Source: a virus
Virus record (IMG/VR): IMGVR_UViG_3300033987_000190
Location: 1-33,283 of that record
Reading direction: 5' to 3' (one strand)
Length of the DNA: 33,283 bases
This document shows, in pieces, positions 9,801 through 16,061 of the stretch. Under the pieces are notes generated by a model. That model was not told the DNA's origin. It searched no databases and worked only from the letters and a program-made list of their open reading frames with translations. Position numbers and translations under genes: made by a program. The first letter of the stretch is position 1; each line of letters begins with the position of its first letter.

Positions 9801-10490
9801 TTCACGGAGGTGTTGGATGGGGATGCCGAGCTGCCCCCCGGCCGCGGCCAGCCGTGCCAGCTCGTCGGCGGACATGGGGATGGTGCGCGTGAGATCCTTG
9901 ATTTCGTCCCCGAGCCGCTGGATCTGCTGGTCCGTTGCGCCGGTGACCTTGGCCACTTCGGCCATCGCGGATTCGAAATCCATCGCCTGCCGGATGGCCA
10001 AGGTGAGCCCACCTCCGGCGGCGGCCAGGCCGGCCAATTCCGCCTTGGCCGCCTGGAGAGCTCCGGCAAAATCGTTGGTCTGGCGCTTGAGATCGGCGAT
10101 GCGGCGTTGGGTGGCGACGGCGGCCTGGGCGATTTCCTGCTGGCTGAGCACCCCGGACTTTTTGAGCGAATCAAAAGCGGCCTCCACTTCGCGAATCTGC
10201 CGTTGAATCTCCGTATGCGGCACCAGACCCAGGATGTCCCGACTCTTGGCGACATTGACCAGATCCCGGTAGGAGACCAGCAATTCGTGGGTTTCTTTGT
10301 CGACATAGTCCGCCGCCTGCCCCGTGGCGATGAAATCCTGGGCGAGCTTGGAAAACGTCCTTATATCTTCGGGCGTTTTTCCGAGAGATTTCAGCAACTC
10401 ACCGAATTCCTCGTTGAGCCGGTCAACGTTGCTGGTTGCCTCTCGGGTATCGGCGGAGATAGTGATCTGCAGCTTGTAAGGATTCGCCAT
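6855..10490 (-). CDS. Tail tape measure protein
   Basis: 1211 aa, the longest gene in the window. An N-terminal coiled-coil region is followed by a TP901-type core (AMDFESAMAEVAKVTGATDQ and DLTRTIPMSADELARLAAAG, about residues 165-215). Hydrophobic segments lie near residues 490-560 (LITQLATTLATVAAAAGALR and FAVISAFLVGWDIGKWL). Long Ala/Gln/Glu-rich helices and an Ala-Pro linker near the C-terminus complete it. This protein sets tail length and in related phages passes through the cell envelope during DNA entry. The start at 10490 has AGGA upstream; that ribosome site lies just past the T-rich flank of a strong hairpin (10516-10572). Confidence 0.93.
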   Translation of the reverse strand: MANPYKLQITISADTREATSNVDRLNEEFGELLKSLGKTPEDIRTFSKLAQDFIATGQAADYVDKETHELLVSYRDLVNVAKSRDILGLVPHTEIQRQIREVEAAFDSLKKSGVLSQQEIAQAAVATQRRIADLKRQTNDFAGALQAAKAELAGLAAAGGGLTLAIRQAMDFESAMAEVAKVTGATDQQIQRLGDEIKDLTRTIPMSADELARLAAAGGQLGIPIQHLREFTELAAQMATAFNMGADEAGQAIARLMNVFNLTLEQVQSVGDAVNTLGNNMATTERDIVEVMSRIGGQSRQFGLAADQAAALGAAILSLGKTPEVAATGINALLAKLQTAKVAGKDFQEALQRIGIDAEQLAASIRENPQQALVEFLRTLQRIEPMARSEVLVKLFGLEYQDDISALIASLGQYERALGLVSDRQRTAGAMQDEFKRRLQTTEAQIQLLANSVEAIAINIGSTFLPAVNKIAGGLSDASRAIADFAERFPLITQLATTLATVAAAAGALRAAFLAARLAGISLGMDAGEAIASMNLPIGQAIGALGRLNSAFAVISAFLVGWDIGKWLSDEFEIARKAGVFMVETTVKGFEYLRYAWETLKAVFTDDTIDEATRRHEERLRQMSAIFDQMYNEVEDGSWKASRSADTAALSTAEAARRMVADTTAAMQQVMAQAGGAVQSQAADVKAQLESVVASGKAAAEEIDKALQVALAERDYTQIEALVLGLDKVRMLGEEAAATVDQRLAAALQKLSAQDLADFQSKAEIAFESAGQTAQDYAWVLEAGVSAALVKLGVDVETFRSGMTSAEKEALSLFSSLASSSQASSEMVAAALDALMGQISSTTAIDQLRAQVEELGRSGVLSVDQVTEAMKRLDRAAAQAAGMLSPVAAAMQRLGVESAAELDRLAEQARRDFELIRDSGTATAGEVAQAFEAYARAAMKAAQAHGKAQAVATAETLESQRAVYGLREELEKTGQVGEQATQKIADGMQDVSASAKQAAEAVKDAGKAAQEEAEKSKEVTHVTRMADVVRGWEALSDVGKREMERLSDAVIQESYKILASGGWAFKNYSLERFRQTAKEVSDAVAELDRLQMQFDATGINELISKQVQQIVSEFGGFIDLSKYSVVDAVKKARAPQTGAQTAAVPTAAAAPVPSAPAPSQAFADTRNMERLLAEIAGYVEAIARRVSGASLSPEQLAAAVVSGLSTAGAAS

Positions 10491-10515
10491 CGCCTGATCC
10501 TATATAAAAAGAAAG

Positions 10516-10572
10516 GGGGTGCAACCGGGTGACCACAGGACTCGCGGCCCTCTCGAATCCCGGCGGCACCCC
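10516..10572 (-). terminator. Hairpin/attenuator between tail tube and tape measure genes
   Basis: GGGGTGC (10516-10522) pairs with GCACCCC (10566-10572), and inside it CCGGG (10524-10528) pairs with CCCGG, separated by a small internal loop. On the leftward transcript the stem is followed by CTTTCTTTTT (10506-10515), so it looks like an intrinsic terminator or attenuator. It would reduce read-through from the abundant tail tube gene into the tape measure gene. It is about 57 nt, too short for a normal tRNA despite a TCGAATCC-like stretch. Confidence 0.6.
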
Positions 10573-10593
10573 GGAGTCGGACGGAGGCCCAAA

Positions 10594-11325
10594 TTACTCA
10601 ACCAGCGTCACACGGAAGTATTGGCTCGTTCCGGCCGGCTTGCTGGTGTCCTTCAGCGCCTTGCCCTCGACCTCCAGGCCGGCGTAGTCATCTCCGATGA
10701 GGCTGATGGTCTTGGCCGCACCGAAGCGGGCCCGCCACACGTCCACGATCACCGGCTTTCCGGATCGCGCCTCGTTCAGCCCCTCGAACACCAGCTCGTA
10801 GGTGCCCTGGGCTCCGTCCAGGGCCTGCACCACGTCCTGGGCCCCGTAGTCGTAGTCGACGTGCAGGGTGGCGCCATCCGCGATGGACCCGGTGCTGAGA
10901 ATGAAGATCCCGCCCGGGCGCACTTCGTAGTCCGTGCCGGCCGTGTAGGTGGTGGTGTCCGTCTCGTCCTGGACCACCACGTTGCTGATCCCTGTGTGTG
11001 CCAGCCGAACCAGCGCGTCATGTTTCGCCGTCACCACTTCACTCGTCGCGGACCCGGCCTCCACGGCCTCGGTGGTGCCGTAGAGGGACATCGCAAGGTT
11101 TGTCGCGTTCAGGTCGTGGAGCGTCATGGCCAGCGTCACGCCGGTGATCCGGCGCACCTCGTTGATGACGCCGCCTCCCGGAGACCGGTAGTCCCGCAGC
11201 TCCTTCGTCTCCTCCTCCGTTCCGATGTCGAGCTTGGAGACGTTTCCGATCTCGAGGAGCCCGCCGGATCCGGAAAGGTCCCGCATGTAGATCTTGCCGC
11301 TGCCGATGTAGGAATAGTCCGCCAT
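10594..11325 (-). CDS. Major tail tube protein
   Basis: 243 aa, starting MADYSYIGSGKIYMRDLSGS with AGGAGG upstream. The order 'G.GKIY.RD..G..GLLEIGNVSKLDIGTEEE.KEL.DY.SPGGG' followed by ITGVTLAMTLHDL matches tail tube proteins of siphophages (lambda gpV-like and those in B3/D3112-type transposable phages). An Ig-like module is possible in the middle. The protein polymerises as hexameric rings around the tape measure. It precedes the tape measure as usual, but I see no tail-assembly chaperone gene between them. Confidence 0.82.
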   Translation of the reverse strand: MADYSYIGSGKIYMRDLSGSGGLLEIGNVSKLDIGTEEETKELRDYRSPGGGVINEVRRITGVTLAMTLHDLNATNLAMSLYGTTEAVEAGSATSEVVTAKHDALVRLAHTGISNVVVQDETDTTTYTAGTDYEVRPGGIFILSTGSIADGATLHVDYDYGAQDVVQALDGAQGTYELVFEGLNEARSGKPVIVDVWRARFGAAKTISLIGDDYAGLEVEGKALKDTSKPAGTSQYFRVTLVE

Positions 11326-11336
11326 CCCCCGTCCTC

Positions 11337-11774
11337 CTATGCCATCCTGGCTTTCATTTCGTAGATCTGTTGATAGACCACCATGCGATCATCAGCGCTA
11401 ACGGCACCTTCCCTGAGGAGCCTGGCCGGCGTCCACCCGGGCAGGAGCCGTGCCCTGTTGAGCAGAGCCCGGCAGCGATCCAGCCAGTGGTACGCCCCAG
11501 GAGAGGAGCCGATGCCGCGCCGGGCCGCTTTCTGCCCTCGTAAGTCCTGGTCGCAGACCAGCACCAGGACCTGCACGGTGTACAAATCCGCCTGGTTGAC
11601 CGATTCCACGGAGCCCCCCGCCCACACCACAAACACGGCAGGAAGTCGCCTTGTGCCGGTCTCCAGCTCGGCCGTCCCGATCTCGTCCGCGTAGCTGTCC
11701 AGCGTCCGAAGGCCTTCCGCCTTGAGCGGCGCCAGTGCTTCCAGGAAGGCGTCCTCGATGGCCGAAATGTCCAT
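11337..11774 (-). CDS. Mu gp37-like protein (DUF1834)
   Basis: 145 aa, starting MDISAIEDAFLEALAPLKAE. The pattern 'IE.A....L..L...L.TL.SY..E' with LPAVFVVWAGG and the late conserved WLDRCRALLNRARLLPGWTP is characteristic of DUF1834, the Mu gp37 family, thought to act at head-tail joining or tail completion. It follows the holin-like gene, with only 4 bases between them, and precedes the tail tube gene, matching the order 36-37-tail in Mu relatives. Confidence 0.82.
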   Translation of the reverse strand: MDISAIEDAFLEALAPLKAEGLRTLDSYADEIGTAELETGTRRLPAVFVVWAGGSVESVNQADLYTVQVLVLVCDQDLRGQKAARRGIGSSPGAYHWLDRCRALLNRARLLPGWTPARLLREGAVSADDRMVVYQQIYEMKARMA

Positions 11775-11778
11775 CCCG

Positions 11779-12012
11779 TTATCCGCCCCGCTTGGCCTGG
11801 CCCCGGCTGATGGAGTAGCCCAGGGCGCTCAGCGCCGCCATGAGCCCCCCGACGACCTGCACCAGGGCGTCCGAGAGGATGTTCGCCTTGGCCGGCTCGA
11901 TGGCGCCGAAGAGCGCCAGGATGCCGATGACCTGCGCCACGGCGGTCACCCAGAACTCCGTCGTCTTGTAGCCGGGTTTGGGGTCGTTCTTTTGCAGAGT
12001 CGTAAGTTCCAT
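11779..12012 (-). CDS. Putative holin (77 aa, two membrane segments)
   Basis: A short N-terminal hydrophilic part (KNDPKPGYKTTEFWV) is followed by two hydrophobic segments, about residues 20-39 (VTAVAQVIGILALFGAIEPA) and 47-66 (SDALVQVVGGLMAALSALGY), ending in a basic tail SRGQAKRGG. The motif PGYKTTEFW is common in phage holin-like proteins. It would form the pore that releases the leaderless endolysin encoded nearby at 12487-12972. The gene starts at ATG 12012 with AGGAGG upstream. Confidence 0.7.
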   Translation of the reverse strand: MELTTLQKNDPKPGYKTTEFWVTAVAQVIGILALFGAIEPAKANILSDALVQVVGGLMAALSALGYSISRGQAKRGG

Positions 12013-12031
12013 GTGTCAGGCCTCCTTGTCG

Positions 12032-12052
12032 CGCCTCACGCCTCACGCCCTA
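12032..12052 (-). repeat. Three tandem heptamers at the end of gp36 gene
   Basis: On the + strand the units read CGCCTCA, CGCCTCA, CGCCCTA; the last overlaps the stop codon of the gp36-like gene. The same heptamer family occurs at 13021-13055, also overlapping a stop codon. Confidence 0.8.
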
Positions 12053-12475
12053 GGGCATCTGATCCAGCTCGTCGCTTCCGAACACTTGAGATCTTGCCCG
12101 CACGGTGATCCTCATGTGCCCGGGCGCATCCGGTTCCGGCTCGGCTCCCAGGCTCACGATCCCCTTGCTGATGTCCCTGAGCAGCCGCACGGCGTTGTCG
12201 TAGGTGCGCTGGAGCGCATCACTCACCTTGCCCACGCGCAAATACAGGTAGTAGACGGAAAGATCCGTACAGAGCTTCTTCACCAGCGGATGCGCGGTTT
12301 CGAGGGGCACGGCGTATCTCACGCCCACGTAGGCGTCGATCTCGCTCGATGCGCGCTCCAGCGCGGCATCCACCACCGTGTCATCCACGGCACCCGCACC
12401 CGCATCGTCCGTGAGCTCCACCAGCACGTCCGCCGGCACGGCCTGTTGGATGTCCGAAAGGGTTGCATAGGACAT
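12050..12475 (-). CDS. Mu gp36-like protein (DUF1320)
   Basis: 141 aa, starting MSYATLSDIQQAVPADVLVE. DUF1320 is recognised by 'Y.TL.DI', the helix DDTVVDAALERASSEIDAYV, VGVRYAVPLE and the LVKKLCTDLSVYYLYLR segment. In Mu relatives gp36 sits between the major capsid protein and the tail genes and is thought to be a head-completion or neck protein. Here the endolysin is inserted between capsid gene and gp36. The stop codon overlaps a heptamer repeat. Confidence 0.85.
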   Translation of the reverse strand: MSYATLSDIQQAVPADVLVELTDDAGAGAVDDTVVDAALERASSEIDAYVGVRYAVPLETAHPLVKKLCTDLSVYYLYLRVGKVSDALQRTYDNAVRLLRDISKGIVSLGAEPEPDAPGHMRITVRARSQVFGSDELDQMP

Positions 12476-12486
12476 GGCTCAACGCC

Positions 12487-12972
12487 TCAGTCCAGGGCCC
12501 GGCGGACCCAGCCGAGAAGGAACTTCCGTCGGGCCGCGTGCTGGGCCAGATCCGCATAATGTCGAACGGCCTGCAGTCGGAGCTGCGCCAGGATCAGGCC
12601 CGGCACCGGGTGGCGATTCACGGCGTCCACCGTATTGGGCCCCAACCAGCCGTCCACCTCCACATGCCCGCCGGATGCGTTCACGGCCCGCTGGAGCATC
12701 TTGTGGGCCCGCCAGGGGCCCACATGCACCGCCAAATCCAGGAGCTTGGCCGCAATGTCGGCATTTTCGATCCTGTGGTAGCCGTGTTCGTCCCACCAGT
12801 CCTTGCGGTAGATGGCGCGGGCCTGCTCTTCCGTGAGGTTCCGGATGTCCAGGTCCGGGTAGCTCCGCTTGCTGATGCCGAACTTGGTCTCCCCGCCCGG
12901 ATCATCCGGATCGTTCACGTAGCCGCCTTCGTGCTTCAGCACCACCTCCACGGCTCTCTCGAACGTATCCAC
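12487..12972 (-). CDS. Endolysin, GH108 N-acetylmuramidase
   Basis: 161 aa from a GTG start; an upstream extension to 13128 would be low-complexity and overlap the capsid gene, so I reject it. The N-terminus FERAVEVVLKHEGGYVNDPD followed by GGETKFGIS is the signature of glycoside hydrolase family 108, with the Glu of EGGY (residue 15) as catalytic acid. The C-terminal half (LDLAVHVGPWRAHKMLQRAV, then VDGWLGPNT) matches the associated peptidoglycan-binding domain. There is no signal peptide, so it should depend on a holin such as the one at 11779-12012. It cleaves the glycan strand of the cell wall at the end of the lytic cycle. Confidence 0.9.
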   Translation of the reverse strand: MDTFERAVEVVLKHEGGYVNDPDDPGGETKFGISKRSYPDLDIRNLTEEQARAIYRKDWWDEHGYHRIENADIAAKLLDLAVHVGPWRAHKMLQRAVNASGGHVEVDGWLGPNTVDAVNRHPVPGLILAQLRLQAVRHYADLAQHAARRKFLLGWVRRALD

Positions 12973-13020
12973 TGCCTTCGCCCCCGCTCTGGATGGGCGC
13001 CAAGCGTTCCTGCTCTCGTG

Positions 13021-13055
13021 CGCCTCACGCCTGACGCCTAACGACTTACGCCTTA
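13021..13055 (-). repeat. Five tandem heptamers at the end of the capsid gene
   Basis: Units on the + strand are CGCCTCA, CGCCTGA, CGCCTAA, CGACTTA and CGCCTTA, in exact 7-base register. The final unit contains the stop codon of the major capsid gene (read as TAA on the - strand). The sixth base of the unit varies freely while the frame is otherwise kept, as in slowly diverging short tandem repeats. Confidence 0.85.
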
Positions 13056-14045
13056 GACCACCTTCGCGTACACGATGGCTCCGGGGCGCTGCAGCACCGG
13101 AAGCGGCCGCGATTCCACCTTGATCCATCGCCCGCTGGGATCCTTTGTGGCCCAGCTCTTGCTGAACAGGTACTGCCCGGGCTCCAGGTTCCCAACGCCC
13201 TGGGGAGCGTCCTCGTCCACCACGGGCGCATAGGGGCAGTCGAAGGCGTCGTCGCTGTATCCCACCAGGCAGAACCGATCCTGCGGCACAAAGTACTGGC
13301 GGGTCTGGCTCTGGTCCACGTAGCTCCCGGTGACCTCCACAATCTCACATCCCGCGAGACGTTCCACGTCTCCGGTTTCCGCGATGGTCCTGCCGGAGTC
13401 GTAGCGCAGGAGCCCCAGCACGGCCTCGTTGCCGAGCAGCGCGTCCATCGCTTCCCAGCCCACGAAGGCGATCCATCGCTGGATCTCACCCCCGTGGTCC
13501 TGCTCGATGAGCCGCTTCCAGGCGCGGATGTCATTGATCGGATTGGATTCGGCCGCGGTCCACAGCGTGGAGAGCGTGGGCTTGTGGCTTGCGTCCATGT
13601 TGTAGTCCACGAGCGTGGATCCGTCATCGTCCACGATCTTCCCCTGGAGCACCGTGGATGCCCAGTATTCCAGGGTCCGGTCGATCATGTTGCGCATGTC
13701 GGTGAGCTCGCGGTTGATCCGGTTGCTCATGAGCTCCAGCGCCGCCTGCTCGCCGTAGGCGCGCACCCCGTTCAGTTCCGCCGTGTGGATGAACCGCTTG
13801 TGGGCCAGCCTCGGAGCCTGCACGGTCACGGTCTTCCGGCCCGTCTTTTCGGTCACCTGCGCCGGAGCATAGACCGAGATGTTTTTGAGGATGCCCTCGC
13901 TCCCGCTGATGATGTCGAAGGCCAGGCGGTCCGAGGGCTCCATGTGCATCTTGTCGGCGAAGAGCCTGCTGAAGATCGGCCGCTTGGGTGCCTTCAGGTT
14001 GTTCACCGCCGTGGTGAGGGTTCTCACCTTGAAGAGATCATCCAT
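13053..14045 (-). CDS. Major capsid protein (lambda gpE family)
   Basis: 330 aa, starting MDDLFKVRTLTTAVNNLKAP with AGGAGG upstream. Features of the phage capsid E family are the N-terminal LTTAVN.LK.P..P.FSRLF, the segment RLAHKRFIHTAELNGVRAYG, and the C-terminal NLEPGQYLFSKSWATKDPSG and ESRPLPVLQRPGAIVYAKVV. It builds the icosahedral shell and works with the decoration protein directly upstream. This is a lambda-type head module replacing Mu gpT. Confidence 0.92.
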   Translation of the reverse strand: MDDLFKVRTLTTAVNNLKAPKRPIFSRLFADKMHMEPSDRLAFDIISGSEGILKNISVYAPAQVTEKTGRKTVTVQAPRLAHKRFIHTAELNGVRAYGEQAALELMSNRINRELTDMRNMIDRTLEYWASTVLQGKIVDDDGSTLVDYNMDASHKPTLSTLWTAAESNPINDIRAWKRLIEQDHGGEIQRWIAFVGWEAMDALLGNEAVLGLLRYDSGRTIAETGDVERLAGCEIVEVTGSYVDQSQTRQYFVPQDRFCLVGYSDDAFDCPYAPVVDEDAPQGVGNLEPGQYLFSKSWATKDPSGRWIKVESRPLPVLQRPGAIVYAKVV

Positions 14046-14055
14046 CGCGCTCCTC

Positions 14056-14421
14056 CTATTTCACCACGATGCCGCGGTCCTGCAGGTTGAGGATCGCCGT
14101 GGCCTTCTGCGGGTCCGTGATCGTCCCGGGCCAGATGAGATCTGCCAGTCGGTATTCGCCCACCAGGTAGATCTGGGCGCTCACGTCGGCGGCCGTTGCG
14201 TCCACGTCTTCCGCCAGGATCCCCCGGGCGATCTCGGTGCCTTCGCTCGCCTCAGGTTCCAGTTGCACCCATTTCCCGTCGGCGTTCATGGAAAGCACCG
14301 TGCCGCGGCTCAGCGCGCCGGCTCCAGAGGCGACCACGCCCGTCTTCATGGCGCGAAAGTTCCCCGCCACCAGCTGGCTCATGGCGCTTTCCGTGGTGAT
14401 GGTGGCTCCGTAGTCGGCCAT
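14056..14421 (-). CDS. Head decoration protein (lambda gpD-like)
   Basis: 121 aa, starting MADYGATITTESAMSQLVAG. The core 'K.GVVASGAGALSRGTVLSMN' and 'ARGILAEDVDATAADVSAQIYLVGEYR' is typical of HDPD/gpD-like proteins that bind as trimers on the outside of the expanded head and stabilise it. It lies between the protease/scaffold gene and the major capsid gene, the classic C-D-E order of lambda. Confidence 0.85.
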   Translation of the reverse strand: MADYGATITTESAMSQLVAGNFRAMKTGVVASGAGALSRGTVLSMNADGKWVQLEPEASEGTEIARGILAEDVDATAADVSAQIYLVGEYRLADLIWPGTITDPQKATAILNLQDRGIVVK

Positions 14422-14424
14422 TGC

Positions 14425-14817
14425 TTACCCCTCCTTTCGCGGCTGGACGCCCGCGATCTTCAGCCCCAGTTCCCGTTCCTTGTCGCCGGTATCGGGCTGC
14501 CCCTGCGTGAATTGCGCCCCCATCGGAACCACATGGGGGAGCTTTTCCAGGAACTGCCGAAACCATGCGGACGGCGTCTTCTTGCCGTCGGAAAACTCGA
14601 TTTCTTCCGGCTGTCCTTCCAGGGCCAGCAGGAACTCCACCAGGCCCATTTCCTTGAAGGCCGGCGCCAGCTTGTTTTCCCGCTCCAGCTTCTCGCAGAA
14701 CGCCTCCACGTCTTGGCGCCGCACTTTGGCGGCCAGCTCCAGGCGCTCCTTCTCGGCGGCTTCCTTTTCCGCCTTGATCTTTTCCAGCTCGGCCTTCAGC
14801 CGTTCCACTTCGTTCAT
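14425..14817 (-). CDS. Nested scaffold protein (Mu gpZ-like) from internal start
   Basis: An ATG at 14817, codon 253 of the protease gene, is preceded by GGAGGGAAAGAAC, an ideal ribosome site inside the coding sequence. The resulting ~130-aa product begins MNEVERLKAELEKIKAEKEA, a charged coiled coil, and ends with the protease C-terminus. This is the same arrangement as Mu I/Z and lambda C/Nu3, where the in-frame product is the scaffold. The site is seen directly; use in vivo is inferred. Confidence 0.75.
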   Translation of the reverse strand: MNEVERLKAELEKIKAEKEAAEKERLELAAKVRRQDVEAFCEKLERENKLAPAFKEMGLVEFLLALEGQPEEIEFSDGKKTPSAWFRQFLEKLPHVVPMGAQFTQGQPDTGDKERELGLKIAGVQPRKEG

Positions 14818-15573
14818 GTTCTTTCCCTCCTCATCGATGGCCGCAAGGAGCTTGCCCGCGGCGTCCAAGATGGCCTCTGCGCCCTGTTGCCCCGCCCTCT
14901 GGCGGATGGCCGTGAGCGCCGAACGGTAGACCTTGCCCTCCTTGCCGAAGGGATATTTCCAACGGGCCTTGGTCTGGTCGGCCTGACCCGTGTCTTCCGC
15001 CAAAAACCATCGTGCGTACGCCTCCCAATCGGGCGGGTCTCCCAGCAGCGCATTCTCGTCCTCCGCCGAGATGGACCAGGGCGATTCCAGATCCACCTTG
15101 CCCTCGCGGATGAGGCGCAGGGCATGATCGAATCCGGCGCGGTTCAGTCGGACGCCGCCCTGGGCGAAGTCCAGGTGGATTTCCACCACGTCCTCAGCCG
15201 CACCGTCCCGAAAGGCCGGATCCGGAAGCCCCTTCACGGCCGGCGGCACCGCTCCAAGGAACCCCACGTGACGCAGGCTCCCGTCGGGGTAGAGGCTGAT
15301 GGAGCGCTTCTTGTAGAGCTTCTTTTGCAGCCACTCCTTGAATTCCGGGGCCAGGTCCTTGATCTTGGCCCACAGGATCTCGCCGTCCCGCTTGAGGGCT
15401 TCCACCCATCCGTAGGCCGGCGCGTTGTCCTTGGGATGCCCGACCACCACCGGAGCCTCGGACTTGGCCGGGTCGTAGCTCTCCACAATCTTGTCGATGT
15501 CCTCGACGTTCCACGTGCGCGTGCGGCCGGCTGAATCGGTCCACGTCCCGGCGCGAAAGACCGCGATCCACAT
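14425..15573 (-). CDS. Capsid maturation protease with C-terminal scaffold (Mu gpI-like)
   Basis: 382 aa. Residues 1-140 carry the gpI-type protease domain (RAGTWTDSAGRTRTWNVEDI, PVVVGHPKDNAPAYGWV, KKRSISLYPDGSLRHVGFLG). Residues 170-245 contain the region DWEAYARWF...TKARWKYPFG.....YRSALTAIRQRAGQQGA, seen in many Mu-like head proteases. Residues 255-300 are a charged coiled coil (scaffold), and the C-terminal end should form the capsid-binding tail. The protease would process the prohead and remove the scaffold. In the same frame a strong internal start (14817) can make the scaffold alone. Confidence 0.9.
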   Translation of the reverse strand: MWIAVFRAGTWTDSAGRTRTWNVEDIDKIVESYDPAKSEAPVVVGHPKDNAPAYGWVEALKRDGEILWAKIKDLAPEFKEWLQKKLYKKRSISLYPDGSLRHVGFLGAVPPAVKGLPDPAFRDGAAEDVVEIHLDFAQGGVRLNRAGFDHALRLIREGKVDLESPWSISAEDENALLGDPPDWEAYARWFLAEDTGQADQTKARWKYPFGKEGKVYRSALTAIRQRAGQQGAEAILDAAGKLLAAIDEEGKNMNEVERLKAELEKIKAEKEAAEKERLELAAKVRRQDVEAFCEKLERENKLAPAFKEMGLVEFLLALEGQPEEIEFSDGKKTPSAWFRQFLEKLPHVVPMGAQFTQGQPDTGDKERELGLKIAGVQPRKEG

Positions 15574-15577
15574 GTGG

Positions 15578-15877
15578 TCAGTCCTCCTGTTCCTGCAACG
15601 CCCGCCGGCAGAGGCTCATGATCTTCAGGACCACCGGCTTCGGCACGTCGGAAATGATGGTTTCCAGGTCCTGGTACACGCTCCAGCCGAAGGCCAAAGC
15701 CTCGCTGTACCGCTCGTCTTCCAGGCGTTTCCACCTGGCCTCCTCCAGGTCGATGACTTTCACGGCTCGGTCGATCCTCTGCACCTGCTCCAAAGCCCCC
15801 TGGATGTCGCCGATTCCCAGCAGGTACTTCAGGCAGAGCACGGCGTTTCGGATGTGGTGTTGTTCGTGCGGGCCCAT
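15578..15877 (-). CDS. Unknown 99-aa protein, first gene of leftward late operon
   Basis: Starts MGPHEQHHIRNAVLCLKYLL and is predicted to be all helical (DIQGALEQVQRIDRAVKVID, then EEARWKRLEDERYSEALAFG). There is no membrane segment or known motif. It is the promoter-proximal gene of the leftward capsid/tail operon, 4 bases upstream of the protease gene. I do not recognise the family; a regulatory or head-assembly function is possible. Confidence 0.65.
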   Translation of the reverse strand: MGPHEQHHIRNAVLCLKYLLGIGDIQGALEQVQRIDRAVKVIDLEEARWKRLEDERYSEALAFGWSVYQDLETIISDVPKPVVLKIMSLCRRALQEQED

Positions 15878-15913
15878 GTCCGCCTCCGGGCCGATGCCTC
15901 GTCTGCTCGTTCG

Positions 15914-16023
15914 ATATTAGCGCAACGCCCAAACCGGCGTGTCACGCCCAGTCACGCCCAGTCACAAAAAACGAAGCTAGCGCGATCGCGATGCGAAAAT
16001 CTTTGGAATACTTGCGCTATAGT
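15914..16023. promoter_or_regulatory. Divergent late promoter region
   Basis: The 184-bp gap between two divergent operons. Rightward: TATAGT at 16018-16023 overlaps TTGCGCTA (16012-16019), with no good -35 at 17 bases. Leftward: TAATAT (19-14 of the 159xx positions, i.e. 15919-15914) overlaps the same motif TTGCGCTA read on the - strand (15925-15918). The matching extended -10 blocks and weak -35 elements suggest two activator-dependent late promoters controlled together. A 10-bp palindrome CGCGATCGCG lies between them near 15980. Promoter function is inferred. Confidence 0.55.
15936..15965. repeat. GTCACGCCCA iterons and palindrome in late control region
   Basis: GTCACGCCCA occurs twice in tandem (15941-15950 and 15951-15960), followed by a third partial GTCAC (15961-15965). 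The first copy also completes a perfect palindrome GGCGTG-T-CACGCC (15936-15948). The array lies between the two divergent promoters, closer to the leftward one, and looks like a binding site for the late activator or a repressor. Confidence 0.75.
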
Positions 16024-16061
16024 GGGGATGGAACGGACTTCGGAGACGAAAGGAGGCGCCG

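Noticed and set aside
8175-10532. 785-codon open frame on the + strand
   Set aside because: It is the mirror of the tape measure gene, with low-complexity G/L/H/R composition typical of antisense frames in GC-rich DNA and no domain.
10516-10572. tRNA-like sequence (GGGGTGC...TCGAATCC...GCACCCC)
   Set aside because: 57 nt is too short, the T arm cannot form in the right place, and no anticodon arm exists; a terminator hairpin explains it better.
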